Part shown: one piece after another, positions 48,558-57,862 of the stretch
Layout of the letters: each line of letters opens with the position of its first letter
How positions within the stretch are numbered: the first letter of the stretch is position 1
Source of the DNA: Roseateles sp.
GTDB taxonomy: Bacteria; Pseudomonadota; Gammaproteobacteria; Burkholderiales; Burkholderiaceae
Assembly (NCBI GenBank): GCA_019232985.1
Contig: JAFAMW010000052.1
Span: 1 to 64,000 of the forward strand
Direction of reading: 5' to 3'
Length of the DNA: 64,000 nucleotides
Translations under genes and position numbers: made by a program
Notes under the pieces: generated by a model
What the model was told of the DNA's origin: nothing
The model's input: the letters and a program-made list of their open reading frames with translations, nothing else
Database searches by the model: none

Positions 48558-48773
48558 ATGTCAGACACCCAACCCCGTCCACCGCCACCGGCTCGCCCGG
48601 CCTGGGTCCACCTTTGGGCCTGGCCGATCGCGCTGGGCCTGCTGACGGCGAGCGGCCTCGTCGCCGCGCTGGTGTCGGACGGCCCGGGCCGGGTCTGGTC
48701 CTGGTTCGCGCTGGGCCTGCCGGTGGTCCAGATCGTCCGTTTCGCCTGCTGCGCGCCGCGCCGCGCGTCCTGA
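48558..48773 (+). CDS. Small two-TM membrane protein upstream of siderophore receptor
   Basis: 71 aa starting MSDTQPRPPPP, with two hydrophobic segments (HLWAWPIALGLLTASGLVAA and VWSWFALGLPVVQIVRF) and a C-terminal CCAPRR. An in-frame ATG at 48531 lies inside the Fur-like dyad and is less likely. Small inner-membrane proteins are common in siderophore uptake loci, but the function of this one is unknown. The receptor gene starts 23 nt downstream. Confidence 0.65.
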   Translation: MSDTQPRPPPPARPAWVHLWAWPIALGLLTASGLVAALVSDGPGRVWSWFALGLPVVQIVRFACCAPRRAS

Positions 48774-48796
48774 ATCGTCTTTAATACTCCCCCGAC

Positions 48797-50989
48797 ATGA
48801 ACAAGAAATCCGCCCTGCCCGCGCTGGCCCCGACCGCCGTGGCCGCCCTGCTCGCCTGCCTGCCCCTGCTGAGCCGCGCCGACACGGCCGTCCCCGCCGC
48901 GACCGAACAGCTCGAGACCGTCACCGTCACGGCCAGCGCCGACGCGTCGGCCAAGGGCCTCGCGAAGAACTACGCGGGCAACCAGGTCGCGCGCGGCGGC
49001 CGCGCCGGCATCCTCGGCACCCAGGACAACCTCGACACGCCGTTCAGCATCACCGCGTACACGAACGAGCTGATCCAGGACCGCCAGGCCAGGAGCGTCG
49101 CCGACGTGCTGCAGAACGACCCGGGCGTGCGCGTCGCGCGTGGCTACGGCAACTTCCAGGAGACCTATTTCATCCGCGGCTTCATCCTGAGCTCGGACGA
49201 CGTCGCCTACAACGGCCTGTACAGCCTGCTGCCGCGCCAGTACATCGCGACCGAGCTGTTCGAGCGCGTCGAGGTGCTGCGCGGCGCGTCGGCGTTCCTG
49301 ATGGGCGCGAGCCCCAACGGCGGCGGCATCGGCGGCAATATCAACCTGCTGCCGAAACGTGCACCGAACGAGCCGCTGAGCCGCGTGACGGTCGGCATCG
49401 GCAGCGGCGGCGCGCGCGAGGCCTCGGTCGACGTCGCGCGCCGCTTCGGCCCCGACAACGCGACCGGCCTGCGCGTCAATGCGGCCGCGCGCGCCGGCGG
49501 CACGGCCGTCAAGGAAGAGAAGAACAAGCTCGGCCTGCTCGCGGTCGGCGCCGACTGGCACAGCCGCGACGTGCGCCTGTCGGCCGACCTCGGCTGGCAG
49601 GACAACGAGCTCCAGCGCACGCGCACGAGCATCACGCTTGCGCCGGGCCTGACGGCGCTGCCGGCCCTGCCGCAGGCCGACGCGAACTTCGCCCAGCCCT
49701 GGAGCTATTCGAACGAGCGCGACCTGTTCGGCACCTTCCGCGCCGAATGGGACCTGAACCGCGCGGTCACGGCCTGGGCCGCCGCGGGCTTGCGCCACAA
49801 CGACGAGGACAACTCGCTCGCCAACCTCACGCTGACGAACGCCCAGACCGGCGCCGGCACGACCTCGCGCTTCGACAACGTGCGCAAGGAAGACGTGCGC
49901 ACCGGCGAGCTCGGCGTGCGCGGCACGGCCGAGCTCGGCGGCGTGAAGAACGAGTGGGTCGCCTCGCTCGCGCTGTTCGACGACCACAACCACGCCGCCT
50001 ACGTGTGGGATTACTTCAACACCCAGGCGACCAGCCTCTACGCGCCGACCTACACGGCGCTGCCCGCGTTCACGGCGGGCGCGTTCGCCGGCAACGACAT
50101 GGCCGACCCGCAGCTGACCTCGCACACCCAGCTCACGAGCCTCGTGTTCGGCGACACGCTGACCCTGCTCGACGACCGCCTGCTGCTGACCCTGGGCCTG
50201 CGCTGGCAGAAGCTGCGCTTCGACAGCTACGCCTACGACAGCGGCGCGCTGACGCCCTACGCGAAGAACCGCCCGAGCCCGGTGCTCGGCGCCGTCTACA
50301 AGATCGACAAGCACTTCTCCGTCTACGCGAACGACATCGAGGGCCTGAGCCAGGGCGACACGGTCGCGGCCAACAGCGGCCAGCCCGAGCACACGCTCGC
50401 GCCCCATGTGTCGCGCCAGCAGGAGGTCGGCCTCAAGGTCGACGCGGGCCGCATCGGCTTCAGCGCCGCCGCGTTCACGACGAGCAAACCGCGCCCGCTC
50501 GCGTTCGGCGCGGTCCAGCAGCAGGGCGAGGACCGGCATCGCGGCATCGAGCTCAACACCTACGGCGAGCTCGCGCGCGGCCTCAAGCTGCTCGGCGGCC
50601 TGACCCTGCTCGAAACGCGCCAGGAACACACCGGCGACGCGACGACCGAGGGCCGGCGCACGCTCGGCATCCCACGCACGCAGGCGACGCTCGGCAGCGA
50701 ATGGGAAGCCCACGGGCTCGAGGGCCTCGCCGTCGACGGCCGCGTCGTCTACACGGGCGGCGTCTACGCCGACAGCGCGAACACCCTGCCGGTGCCCGCG
50801 TGGACCCGCCTCGACCTCGGCGCGCGCTACGCGTTCGAGGTCGGCAACACGCTGATGACGCTGCGCGCGCGCCTCGACAACGCGACGAACAAGCGCTACT
50901 GGGCCTCGGCCGGCGGCTACCCGAACCAGGGCTACCTCGTGATCGGCGCGCCGCGCACGTTCAGCCTGAGCCTCAGCGCGGACTTCTAA
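48797..50989 (+). CDS. TonB-dependent siderophore receptor
   Basis: 730 aa. Signal peptide to about residue 28, then a TonB box (ETVTVTA) and the plug domain with TPFSITAYTNELIQDRQARS, VADVLQNDPGVRVARGYGNF and IRGFILSSDDVAYNGLY. The 22-strand beta-barrel follows, ending in SLSLSADF with the terminal aromatic residue. The plug pattern belongs to the FhuE/FoxA/FpvA-like siderophore receptor group (TIGR01783 type). It would be energised by TonB-ExbBD. PepSY protein follows by 11 nt, as in foxA-foxB. Confidence 0.93.
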   Translation: MNKKSALPALAPTAVAALLACLPLLSRADTAVPAATEQLETVTVTASADASAKGLAKNYAGNQVARGGRAGILGTQDNLDTPFSITAYTNELIQDRQARSVADVLQNDPGVRVARGYGNFQETYFIRGFILSSDDVAYNGLYSLLPRQYIATELFERVEVLRGASAFLMGASPNGGGIGGNINLLPKRAPNEPLSRVTVGIGSGGAREASVDVARRFGPDNATGLRVNAAARAGGTAVKEEKNKLGLLAVGADWHSRDVRLSADLGWQDNELQRTRTSITLAPGLTALPALPQADANFAQPWSYSNERDLFGTFRAEWDLNRAVTAWAAAGLRHNDEDNSLANLTLTNAQTGAGTTSRFDNVRKEDVRTGELGVRGTAELGGVKNEWVASLALFDDHNHAAYVWDYFNTQATSLYAPTYTALPAFTAGAFAGNDMADPQLTSHTQLTSLVFGDTLTLLDDRLLLTLGLRWQKLRFDSYAYDSGALTPYAKNRPSPVLGAVYKIDKHFSVYANDIEGLSQGDTVAANSGQPEHTLAPHVSRQQEVGLKVDAGRIGFSAAAFTTSKPRPLAFGAVQQQGEDRHRGIELNTYGELARGLKLLGGLTLLETRQEHTGDATTEGRRTLGIPRTQATLGSEWEAHGLEGLAVDGRVVYTGGVYADSANTLPVPAWTRLDLGARYAFEVGNTLMTLRARLDNATNKRYWASAGGYPNQGYLVIGAPRTFSLSLSADF

Positions 50990-51000
50990 GCAGGATCCCG

Positions 51001-52131
51001 ATGCCGAGTCCGCGCGCGCTCCGCGTCTGGAGCTGGCTGCATACCTGGAGCAGCCTGGCCTGCACGTCGTTCATGCTGCTGCTGTGCCTGACCGGCCTGC
51101 CGCTGATCTTTCACGACGAGATCGACCACCTGACCGGCAACGCGTTCACGCCGCCGGCACTGAACACGCCACAGGCGGGAGAGGTGGCGGCGCCGCGCGC
51201 GAGCCTCGACGCGGTGCTCGCCGCGGCGCGCGCGCGCTACCCCGACCGCGTCGTCCAGTACGCGTCCCAGCCGCGCGGGGACGCGCGCCTGTGGTCGGTC
51301 ACGCTGACGCCGACGCTCGCGCCGACCTTCGACTTCAAGTCGATCGCGGTCGACGCGCGCACCGGCCGCGTGCTCGGCGAGTACCACGTCGGCCGCGGCT
51401 TCATGGACCTGATGCTGCGCCTGCACACCGACCTGTTCGCGGGCCAGGGCGGCAAGCTCTTCCTCGGCGTCATGGGCCTGCTGCTGCTCGTCGCGCTCGT
51501 CAGCGGCGCGCTGCTCTACGCGCCCTATATCGGCCGGCGCGCGTTCGGCACGGTGCGGCGCGCGCGCGCGGCGCGGATCCGCTGGCTCGACCTGCACAAC
51601 CTGCTCGGCGTGGCGACGCTGGTCTGGTGCTTCGTGGTCGGCGCGACCGGCATGATCAATACCTGGGCCGACCTCGCGGTCAAGCATTGGCAGGACGCGG
51701 AGGTCGCCGCGCTGCTCGGCCCGGACCGCGCCGCGCGGGCGGCCCCGCTCGGCGCGCGCGTGCCGTACGCGGCGACGCTCGCGGCCGCGCAGGCCGCAGC
51801 GCCGGGCACGCGGCTCGCGTTCGTCGCGTTCCCGGGCGCCGCGTACTCGAGCCCGCACCACGATACTTTCTTCATGCGCGGCGCGACGCCGCTGACCGCG
51901 CGCCTGCTCCAGCCCGTGCGCGTCGACGCGCGCACGGGCGCGGCCACGGCCGCGCCGCCGCTGCCCTGGACGCTGGGCGCGCTGATGCTGTCGCAGCCGC
52001 TGCACTTCGGCGACTACGGCGGCCTGCCGCTCAAGCTGCTGTGGGCCGCGCTCGACCTCGCGACCCTGGTCGTGCTCGGCAGCGGCCTGTACCTGTGGCT
52101 GCAGCGGCACGGCTGGCGGGCTCGACGCTGA
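51001..52131 (+). CDS. PepSY-associated TM protein (FoxB/PiuB-like siderophore reductase)
   Basis: 376 aa with four TM helices: WSWLHTWSSLACTSFMLLLC, FLGVMGLLLLVALVSGALLY, LLGVATLVWCFVVGATGMIN and LDLATLVVLGSGLYLWLQRH. Periplasmic PepSY-like loops lie between them and conserved His residues occur in or near the TM (HTW, RLHTDLFAG, DLHNLLG). FoxB-type proteins reduce ferric siderophores at the inner membrane. It is 11 nt downstream of the receptor, so co-transcribed under the Fur-like site. Confidence 0.87.
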   Translation: MPSPRALRVWSWLHTWSSLACTSFMLLLCLTGLPLIFHDEIDHLTGNAFTPPALNTPQAGEVAAPRASLDAVLAAARARYPDRVVQYASQPRGDARLWSVTLTPTLAPTFDFKSIAVDARTGRVLGEYHVGRGFMDLMLRLHTDLFAGQGGKLFLGVMGLLLLVALVSGALLYAPYIGRRAFGTVRRARAARIRWLDLHNLLGVATLVWCFVVGATGMINTWADLAVKHWQDAEVAALLGPDRAARAAPLGARVPYAATLAAAQAAAPGTRLAFVAFPGAAYSSPHHDTFFMRGATPLTARLLQPVRVDARTGAATAAPPLPWTLGALMLSQPLHFGDYGGLPLKLLWAALDLATLVVLGSGLYLWLQRHGWRARR

Positions 52132-52208
52132 CGGGCGCCGGACCGGCGTGAGGGGCGGCGCCGACGCAGCCCTTAGACTGGCGCTCCCCTCCGACCGAAC
52201 GGGAGCCC

Positions 52209-54530
52209 GTGAACAATCTGTCGACCCCGGCGCGGCCGCGCGCTGCGCTCAAGGCGCTGCTCGCCTGCAGCGCCGTCGTCGTCCTTGCGTGGACGCTCGC
52301 CGCGATCCGGCCCGCGTCCGACTGGGCGCCGACGCTCGACAGCGTCCACTGGACCTGCGCGTTCTGCACGGCGGCCTGGCTCGCGTGGCGCGCCGCACGC
52401 GCGGCGACGGGTCAGGTGCGCGTCGTGCGCGACCGCTTCGCGGGCGGCCTGATCCTGCTCGCCGCCGGTCAGTTGCTGTGGGACCTGCAGGCCTATGTGA
52501 TCGGCTGGAACCCGTTCCCGGGCATCCCGAACCTGCTCTACCTGCTGCTCGGCCCCTGCTTCGCGTTCGGCTTCGCGGGCATGGTCGGCGACGCCCTGCC
52601 GCGCGCGCAATGGCAGGCCGTGATCCTCGACGTCGGCGGCTTCGGCCTCGCCGTGCTCGCGTTCACGCTCGCGCTGTACCTGCCGCACGCGGCGCAGGTC
52701 GGCGGCCTCGCGTTCGCGGTGCTCACGGCCTACCCGGTCTGCATGGTCTCGGCCGCCGCGGCCGGCGGCGTCGCGCTGCTGCACCTGCGCGAGCGCCCGA
52801 CCCGCGCGGCCGTCGCCGTCGTCGGCGGCCTGCTCGGCTACGGCGGCCTGTGGCTGGCCTGGAACCTCGCGTTCCTGCAGGGCGAGCTGCACTCGGGCGG
52901 CGCGCTGAACCTGCTGTTCTCGGTGCTCGCCCTGCTGCTCGGCTGGGGCGCGGCGCGTTGGCAGCCGGGTCGCGACGCGTCGCCGCGCTACGACCGCCTG
53001 TGCGAGGCGTTGCTGCGCCTGATCCCGCTCGCGATGGTCGCGTTCACCTCGGCCGCGCTCGGCGTCATCGGGCTCGGCGTCGTCGGCATCGCGCGCGACG
53101 CGCGCGCGCCGCTGCTGGGCCTGAGCCTGCTCGTGCTCATCTGCGCGATCGTGCGCCAGACCCAGCAGCTGCGCGACCGCGACCGCGCGCTCGACGCCGA
53201 GCGCGCGGTCGCCGAGGGCCGCGCCCAGCTCCAGCACCTCGCCCACCACGACCCGCTGACGGGCCTGCCGAACCGCACGCTGCTGCGCGACCGCGTCGCC
53301 CAGGCGCTCGCGCACGCACAGCGCCACCAGGGCCGGCTCGCGCTGCTGTTCATCGACCTCGACCAGTTCAAGGAGGTCAACGACACGCTCGGCCACGCGA
53401 CCGGCGACGCGCTGCTGCGCCATGTCGCGCAGGCGTTCGCGCAGGTGCTGCGCGAGCAGGACACGGTCTGCCGCCAGGGCGGCGACGAGTTCACGATCCT
53501 GCTGTCCGAGGTCGACTCGCCGGCGGCGGTGGTCCACGCGGTCGAGCGCATCATGACGATCTCGAACGGCCGCACGACGATTGCCGGCCACGAGCTGCCG
53601 ATGTCGCTGTCGCTCGGCATCGCGATGTACCCGCAGGACGGCCAGGATTTCGACGCGCTGATGCAGTGCGCCGACACCGCGATGTACCGCGCCAAGGCGG
53701 CCGGCCGCAATGCCTACCGCTTCTACGACCCGCAGATGAACGTCGAGGCGAGCGAGCGCTCGCGCCTGCGCTGGCTGCTCGGCCACGCGATCGAGCGCGG
53801 CGAGCTCGAGCTCCACTACCAGCCCTATTACCGCCTGTCCGACCGCGCGCTGCGCGGCGCCGAGGCGCTGCTGCGCTGGCGCTCGGCCGAGCTCGGCGCC
53901 GTGAGCCCCGCGCAGTTCATCCCGGTCGCCGAGGACGGCGGCCTGATCCACGAGATCGGTGCCTGGGTGCTGCGCGAGGCCTGCGTGCAGGCGGCGGCCT
54001 GGCGGCGCGCCGGCCTCGACCTGCCGCGCGTGGCCGTGAACCTTTCGATCCTGCAGTTCCGCCGCGGCGACCTCGTCGCCGAGGTCGAGGCCGCGCTCGC
54101 GGCCGCGGGCCTGCCGGCCGAACGGCTCGAGCTGGAGATCACCGAGTCGGTGGCGATGCAGGACACCGACCGCGTGCTCGCGACGGCCGCGCGGCTCAAG
54201 CAGCTCGGCGTGAGCCTCGCGATCGACGACTTCGGCACCGGCTACTCGAGCCTCGCCTACCTGCAGCGGCTCAGCGTCGACAAGCTCAAGATCGACCGCT
54301 CCTTCGTCCACGCCGCGCTCGAGCAGCGCGGCACCGCCGCGATCGTGCGCGCGGTCGTCGACATGGCGCGCGCGCTCGGGCTCGAGGTCGTCGCCGAGGG
54401 CATCGAGACCGCCGCGCAGCGCGACTTCCTCGCCGGCGTCGACTGCGCGATGGGCCAGGGCTATCTGTTCGCGCGGCCGCTCGCGGCGCCCCAGCTCGAA
54501 GCCCTGCTGCGCGACGCGCCGGCGGCCTGA
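52209..54530 (+). CDS. Membrane GGDEF-EAL dual-domain c-di-GMP protein
   Basis: 773 aa from a GTG start. About eight or nine N-terminal TM helices (residues 15-310) form a MASE-like sensor without a named family. The GGDEF domain has LAHHDPLTGLPNRTLLRDRV, FIDLDQFKEVNDTLGHATGD and RQGGDEF (residues 424-428 for GGDEF), with an I-site RxxD five residues before it. The EAL domain has GAEALLRW (552-554), NLSILQF, LEITESVAM, DDFGTGYSSLAYL, LKIDRSFV and VVAEGIET. Both domains look catalytically complete, so net activity must be tested. Monocistronic. Confidence 0.93.
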   Translation: MNNLSTPARPRAALKALLACSAVVVLAWTLAAIRPASDWAPTLDSVHWTCAFCTAAWLAWRAARAATGQVRVVRDRFAGGLILLAAGQLLWDLQAYVIGWNPFPGIPNLLYLLLGPCFAFGFAGMVGDALPRAQWQAVILDVGGFGLAVLAFTLALYLPHAAQVGGLAFAVLTAYPVCMVSAAAAGGVALLHLRERPTRAAVAVVGGLLGYGGLWLAWNLAFLQGELHSGGALNLLFSVLALLLGWGAARWQPGRDASPRYDRLCEALLRLIPLAMVAFTSAALGVIGLGVVGIARDARAPLLGLSLLVLICAIVRQTQQLRDRDRALDAERAVAEGRAQLQHLAHHDPLTGLPNRTLLRDRVAQALAHAQRHQGRLALLFIDLDQFKEVNDTLGHATGDALLRHVAQAFAQVLREQDTVCRQGGDEFTILLSEVDSPAAVVHAVERIMTISNGRTTIAGHELPMSLSLGIAMYPQDGQDFDALMQCADTAMYRAKAAGRNAYRFYDPQMNVEASERSRLRWLLGHAIERGELELHYQPYYRLSDRALRGAEALLRWRSAELGAVSPAQFIPVAEDGGLIHEIGAWVLREACVQAAAWRRAGLDLPRVAVNLSILQFRRGDLVAEVEAALAAAGLPAERLELEITESVAMQDTDRVLATAARLKQLGVSLAIDDFGTGYSSLAYLQRLSVDKLKIDRSFVHAALEQRGTAAIVRAVVDMARALGLEVVAEGIETAAQRDFLAGVDCAMGQGYLFARPLAAPQLEALLRDAPAA

Positions 54531-54555
54531 GCGGGCCGCGCGCAAGGCGGCGCCG

Positions 54556-55377
54556 TCACGGCGCCTGGTAGGGGACGTCGCCCGAGTGGCGGCGCCACAG
54601 CAGCGCGGCGTCACCGCCGCGGATCAGCGCCTGCAGGGCCTGGTCGATCTGCGGCAGCAGCGCCGCGCCGCGAGTGCCGCGCCCGGCCAGCAGGTGCGCG
54701 GCCGGGGCGACGACGTCGGGCAGGCCGTTGTGCGCGAGCTCAGGGTCGGCGAGGTAGTCGCGGCCGATGCGCTTGTAGCCGGCGATGAACTCGAGCTCCT
54801 CGACGACATAGTCGCAGCGCCCGTCCTTGAGCTTGGCGATCAGCTTGTCGTGGCTGTTCACGCCGAGGTCCAGTTCGCCCGGCGCGAGCCCGTAATGCCC
54901 GTAGGCGCCGCCGCGCAGGCCGCAGCCATGGTAGCGGTGCAGGTCGGCCATGCGCTCGATCCGCAAGGCACGGCGGCGCAGGTGGAAGACCTGCGGCGTC
55001 GTCTTGCTGTAGGGCACGCTGAACGCGAAGCGGCGCGCGCGCTCGTCGCTGTAGTAGGCCCCGAGCGCGAAGTCGACCCGGCCGGCCTCGACCTGCTGCA
55101 GGCAGCGCGCCCAGGGCATCGCGACGAAGCGCGCGTGGCGGTCGATGCGCGCGAGTGCGGCCTCGAGCATGTCGAGCGAGAAGCTGCCCTCGGCGCGCTC
55201 GACGCCGCCGGCGCGGCGGTCGACCATGAAGTTCCACGGCGGCGGATCGGCGCAGGCGGTCAGGGTTTCGGCGGCGGCCGCCGCCGCGACGCCCGGCGCG
55301 AGGGCGAGCGCCGCGAGCGCGGCGCCTGCCAGCCTCAGCACATCTCGAACCGAACTCCGCTTCGCGACCGGCGCCAT
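54556..55377 (-). CDS. Periplasmic substrate-binding protein (SBP family 3-like)
   Basis: 273 aa. Signal peptide (LAGAALAALALAPGVAAAAA) then TLTACADPPPWNFMVDRRAG, GSFSLDMLEAALARIDRHAR, MPWARCLQQVEAGRVDFALG and YSDERARRFAFSVPYSKTTP, the amino-acid-binding-protein fold. No permease or ATPase is nearby, so it may be an orphan sensor-type binding protein or act with a system elsewhere. The start at 55377 is preferred to one 15 nt upstream. It converges on the GGDEF-EAL gene; a 7-bp hairpin (54549-54565) covers its stop. Confidence 0.8.
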   Translation of the reverse strand: MAPVAKRSSVRDVLRLAGAALAALALAPGVAAAAAAETLTACADPPPWNFMVDRRAGGVERAEGSFSLDMLEAALARIDRHARFVAMPWARCLQQVEAGRVDFALGAYYSDERARRFAFSVPYSKTTPQVFHLRRRALRIERMADLHRYHGCGLRGGAYGHYGLAPGELDLGVNSHDKLIAKLKDGRCDYVVEELEFIAGYKRIGRDYLADPELAHNGLPDVVAPAAHLLAGRGTRGAALLPQIDQALQALIRGGDAALLWRRHSGDVPYQAP

Positions 55378-55632
55378 GGGCCTCCTCGCCACCTGTCCGG
55401 GTGGGCCCGCCGATGCTAACCCCGCGAGCGCCGTCGACGATCAGCAGGCGGTCAGCATCGCGTTGACGGTGCCGGTGGCCCGCGTGCAGCCGCTGCCCCC
55501 CCCCGGAACCCGATTCGGCGCGATGCCCGGCGGCGGTTCCATGCACCCCCGTCAAATCACTTTGCGCCAGCGCTCGGCCAGCGCACCGTCGCGGTGTGCG
55601 CTTGCGCGCGGGTCAAGCCTCGCCGCCTGCGG

Positions 55633-56055
55633 TCAACGCCGCCTGACGCGCTTCGGCGCCGCGACCGGCGTCGCGAACACGGCCTCGTGCTCGGCGCAGT
55701 CGGCGTGCGCCCCGCCGGCTTCGCAGGCCTCGGCGAGGTGCGCGAGCTCGGCGTCCTGGGCGTCGAGCGCGGCGCGCAGCTCGGCGATCTCGGCGCGGCG
55801 CCGCGCGAGGCCCGCGAGGATCTGCTCGCGCGGGAACTCGGCGTGCGCCTGCGCGAACAGCGCGCGCAGCGCGTCGAGCGTGAAGCCCAGGCGCTGGCCG
55901 AGCTGGATGAACTGCACGCGCTTGAGCGCGTCGGCACCGTACTCGCGGTAGCCGTTTGCGCCGCGCGTGCCGGCCGGCAGCAGGCCGCTCGCCTCGTAGA
56001 AGCGGATCGCCGAGGTGTTGAGGCCCACCTGCCGGGCCAGTTCGCCGATGCGCAT
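55633..56055 (-). CDS. MerR-family regulator divergent from OYE reductase
   Basis: 140 aa. The MerR winged HTH is MRIGELARQVGLNTSAIRFY followed by EASGLLPAGTRGANGYREYG, then a coiled-coil dimerisation helix. The C-terminus has two Cys in a variable loop (EACEAGGAHADCAEHEAV), as in SoxR- or electrophile-sensing relatives. It is divergent from an old-yellow-enzyme gene across 75 bp that holds a perfect MerR-type operator in a 19-bp spacer promoter. It very likely activates that gene on electrophile or redox stress. Confidence 0.9.
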   Translation of the reverse strand: MRIGELARQVGLNTSAIRFYEASGLLPAGTRGANGYREYGADALKRVQFIQLGQRLGFTLDALRALFAQAHAEFPREQILAGLARRRAEIAELRAALDAQDAELAHLAEACEAGGAHADCAEHEAVFATPVAAPKRVRRR

Positions 56056-56068
56056 CGTCAGGGCCTGC

Positions 56069-56099
56069 TTGACATTCAAGTTGGCTTGAATCTTACGCT
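56069..56099 (+). promoter_or_regulatory. MerR-type promoter with 19-bp spacer and dyad operator
   Basis: -35 TTGACA (56069-56074) and -10 TACGCT (56094-56099) are separated by 19 bp, the overlong spacer characteristic of MerR-activated promoters. The spacer is filled by a perfect dyad ATTCAAG-TTGG-CTTGAAT (56074-56091). Transcription would start near 56106 and lead into the OYE gene at 56131. Confidence 0.8.
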
Positions 56100-56130
56100 G
56101 CGGGCTTTCCGATTGCCGAAAAGCCCTGTC

Positions 56131-57375
56131 ATGTCCGTTTCGTCCCCCCTGTTCGACGCCGTCACCCTGCCCGGCGGCCAGACCCTGAAGAACCGCATCG
56201 CCAAGGCGGCGATGGAAGAGTCGCTGGCCGAGCCAGGCCAGTTGCCGGGCCGCGCGAGCCGCCAGTTGTACCGACGCTGGGCCGAGGGCGGCGCGGGCCT
56301 CTTGATCACCGGCAACGTGATGGTCGCGGCCGACGCGCTGACGGGCCCGGGCGGCCTCGTGCTCGAGGCCGGCACGCCGCTCGCGCCCTACCGCGCATGG
56401 GCCGAGGCCGCGCACGCCGGCGGCGCGCGCATCTGGATGCAGATCAACCACCCGGGCCGCCAGGTCTTCGCGGCGCTCGGCAACCCCGGCTACGCGCCGT
56501 CCGAGGTTGCGCTGCAGATGGGCAAGCACGGCCGTCTGTTCGCGCCGGTGCGCGCGCTGCGCCTGGCCGAGATCGCGGCCATCGTCGAGCGCTTCGCCGC
56601 GACGGCGCGCGCGGCCGAGCAGGCCGGCTTCGACGGCGTGCAGATCCACGCCGCGCATGGCTACCTGCTCTCGCAGTTCCTGTCGCCGCTCGCGAACCGC
56701 CGCGACGACGCCTACGGCGGCGCGATCGCGCAGCGCGCGCGCCTGCTGATCGAGGTCGTGCGCGCGGTCAAGGCGGCCGTGGCGCCGGGCTTCGCCGTCG
56801 CGGTCAAGCTCAACAGCGCGGACTTCCAGCGCGGCGGCTTCAGCGAGGACGACGCGCGCGCGGTGATCGCGCTGCTCAACGACGAGGGGCTAGACCTGCT
56901 CGAGCTCTCGGGCGGCAGCTACGAGAGCCCGGCCATGCAGGGCCGCACGGCCGACGGCCGCACGCTCGCGCGCGAGGCCTATTTCGTCGAGTTCGCGGCC
57001 GAGCTCGCGCGCGCCGCGCGCATGCCGCTGATGACGACGGGCGGCATCCGCCGCCGCGCGGTCGCCGAGGCGGTGCTCGCGCGCGGCATGACGCTTGTCG
57101 GCCTCGGCACCGCGCTCGCCTACGCGCCCGACCTGCCCGAGCGCTGGCGCGCGGCCGAGGCCGTCGCCGAGCCGGTCGCGGTCGGCTGGCAGAACAAGGT
57201 GCTCGCGAGCCTCGCGACCATGGCGACGGTGCGCCGCCAGCTGCACCGCATGGGCGCGGGGCGCGCGCCGTCGGCGCGGGTCTGGCCGTCGATCAGCCTG
57301 CTGCTCGATCAGTGGCACACGCGCGAGCTGACGAAGCGCTACCGGGCGTGGCGCCGGGCGCAGGCGATGGCCTGA
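56131..57375 (+). CDS. Old-yellow-enzyme family NADH:flavin oxidoreductase
   Basis: 414 aa. An FMN-binding TIM barrel. SSPLFDAVTLPGGQTLKNRI and AKAAMEESLAE open the domain, HPGRQVFAALG follows, and the substrate-binding His pair is in GVQIHAAHGYLLSQFLSPLA. The phosphate-binding segment is LMTTGGIRRRA, and LVGLGTALAYAPDLPERW follows. Members reduce activated C=C bonds, such as enones, quinones or nitro compounds. It is controlled by the divergent MerR regulator. The plus-strand frame extends upstream through the MerR gene, but the operator and ATG position fix the start at 56131. Confidence 0.92.
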   Translation: MSVSSPLFDAVTLPGGQTLKNRIAKAAMEESLAEPGQLPGRASRQLYRRWAEGGAGLLITGNVMVAADALTGPGGLVLEAGTPLAPYRAWAEAAHAGGARIWMQINHPGRQVFAALGNPGYAPSEVALQMGKHGRLFAPVRALRLAEIAAIVERFAATARAAEQAGFDGVQIHAAHGYLLSQFLSPLANRRDDAYGGAIAQRARLLIEVVRAVKAAVAPGFAVAVKLNSADFQRGGFSEDDARAVIALLNDEGLDLLELSGGSYESPAMQGRTADGRTLAREAYFVEFAAELARAARMPLMTTGGIRRRAVAEAVLARGMTLVGLGTALAYAPDLPERWRAAEAVAEPVAVGWQNKVLASLATMATVRRQLHRMGAGRAPSARVWPSISLLLDQWHTRELTKRYRAWRRAQAMA

Positions 57376-57862
57376 AGCGGCGGGCCGCGGCATCAGGGGT
57401 TCCTTCAGGCAAGCGTCGCCCGGCGCATGACGACGGCCGCCGCCAGAACAGGTCGCCATAAGCGATCCCTGCGGGCTCATCCACCTATGTCGCCAGCGCC
57501 GCCAAGCCGACAAGCGCGGCATGCTGAAGAAGCAGCGTAGCCGCCGGATACGCGCGGCCTGGCCCGAAGCACCTGCACGTCGAGCGCCACCGCCGAGTAG
57601 GGGTCGGTGACTGCCTTTGCGTCGATGTGCTCGGCGGACACGCCCATGGGTTCGGCCAGCAGCCCCGGGGCGCGGTGATAGCAATGGTGGATGGCGCAAT
57701 CCGGGTGGTGGCGCACGACAGGGCTGGACCCGGGCCCGGTGCGGCCGGCGCCTTTCGTCACCTCCTGCAGGAGCATCGGTAGAGTCCGGATCTCGTCAAT
57801 ATATATGCCGACCTCTGATAAGCCGCTTTGAATACGGCCGCTTGCCGAGGAGGCGCGTCCCC
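57376..57862. other. Low-information region with a doubtful minus-strand ORF
   Basis: About 490 nt between the OYE gene and a LysR regulator. The only coding-like stretch is a minus-strand frame (57477-57776). The left third (57376-57476) has no feature. The LysR promoter must lie in 57777-57862, which is less GC-rich. Confidence 0.5.
57477..57776 (-). pseudogene. Possible degraded or hypothetical gene divergent from LysR
   Basis: 99 codons starting MLLQEVTKGAGRTGPGSS, with a gene-like core (VVRHHPDCAIHHCYHRAPGL and EHIDAKAVTDPYSAVALDVQ) that then turns into Ala/Cys/Gly-rich sequence. In another frame the tail would read TLLLQHAALVGLAALAT before a stop, which looks more natural. So a frameshift near 57545 is suspected. 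The position, divergent from a LysR gene, is where its target gene would be. No family recognised; it could also be spurious. Confidence 0.3.
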
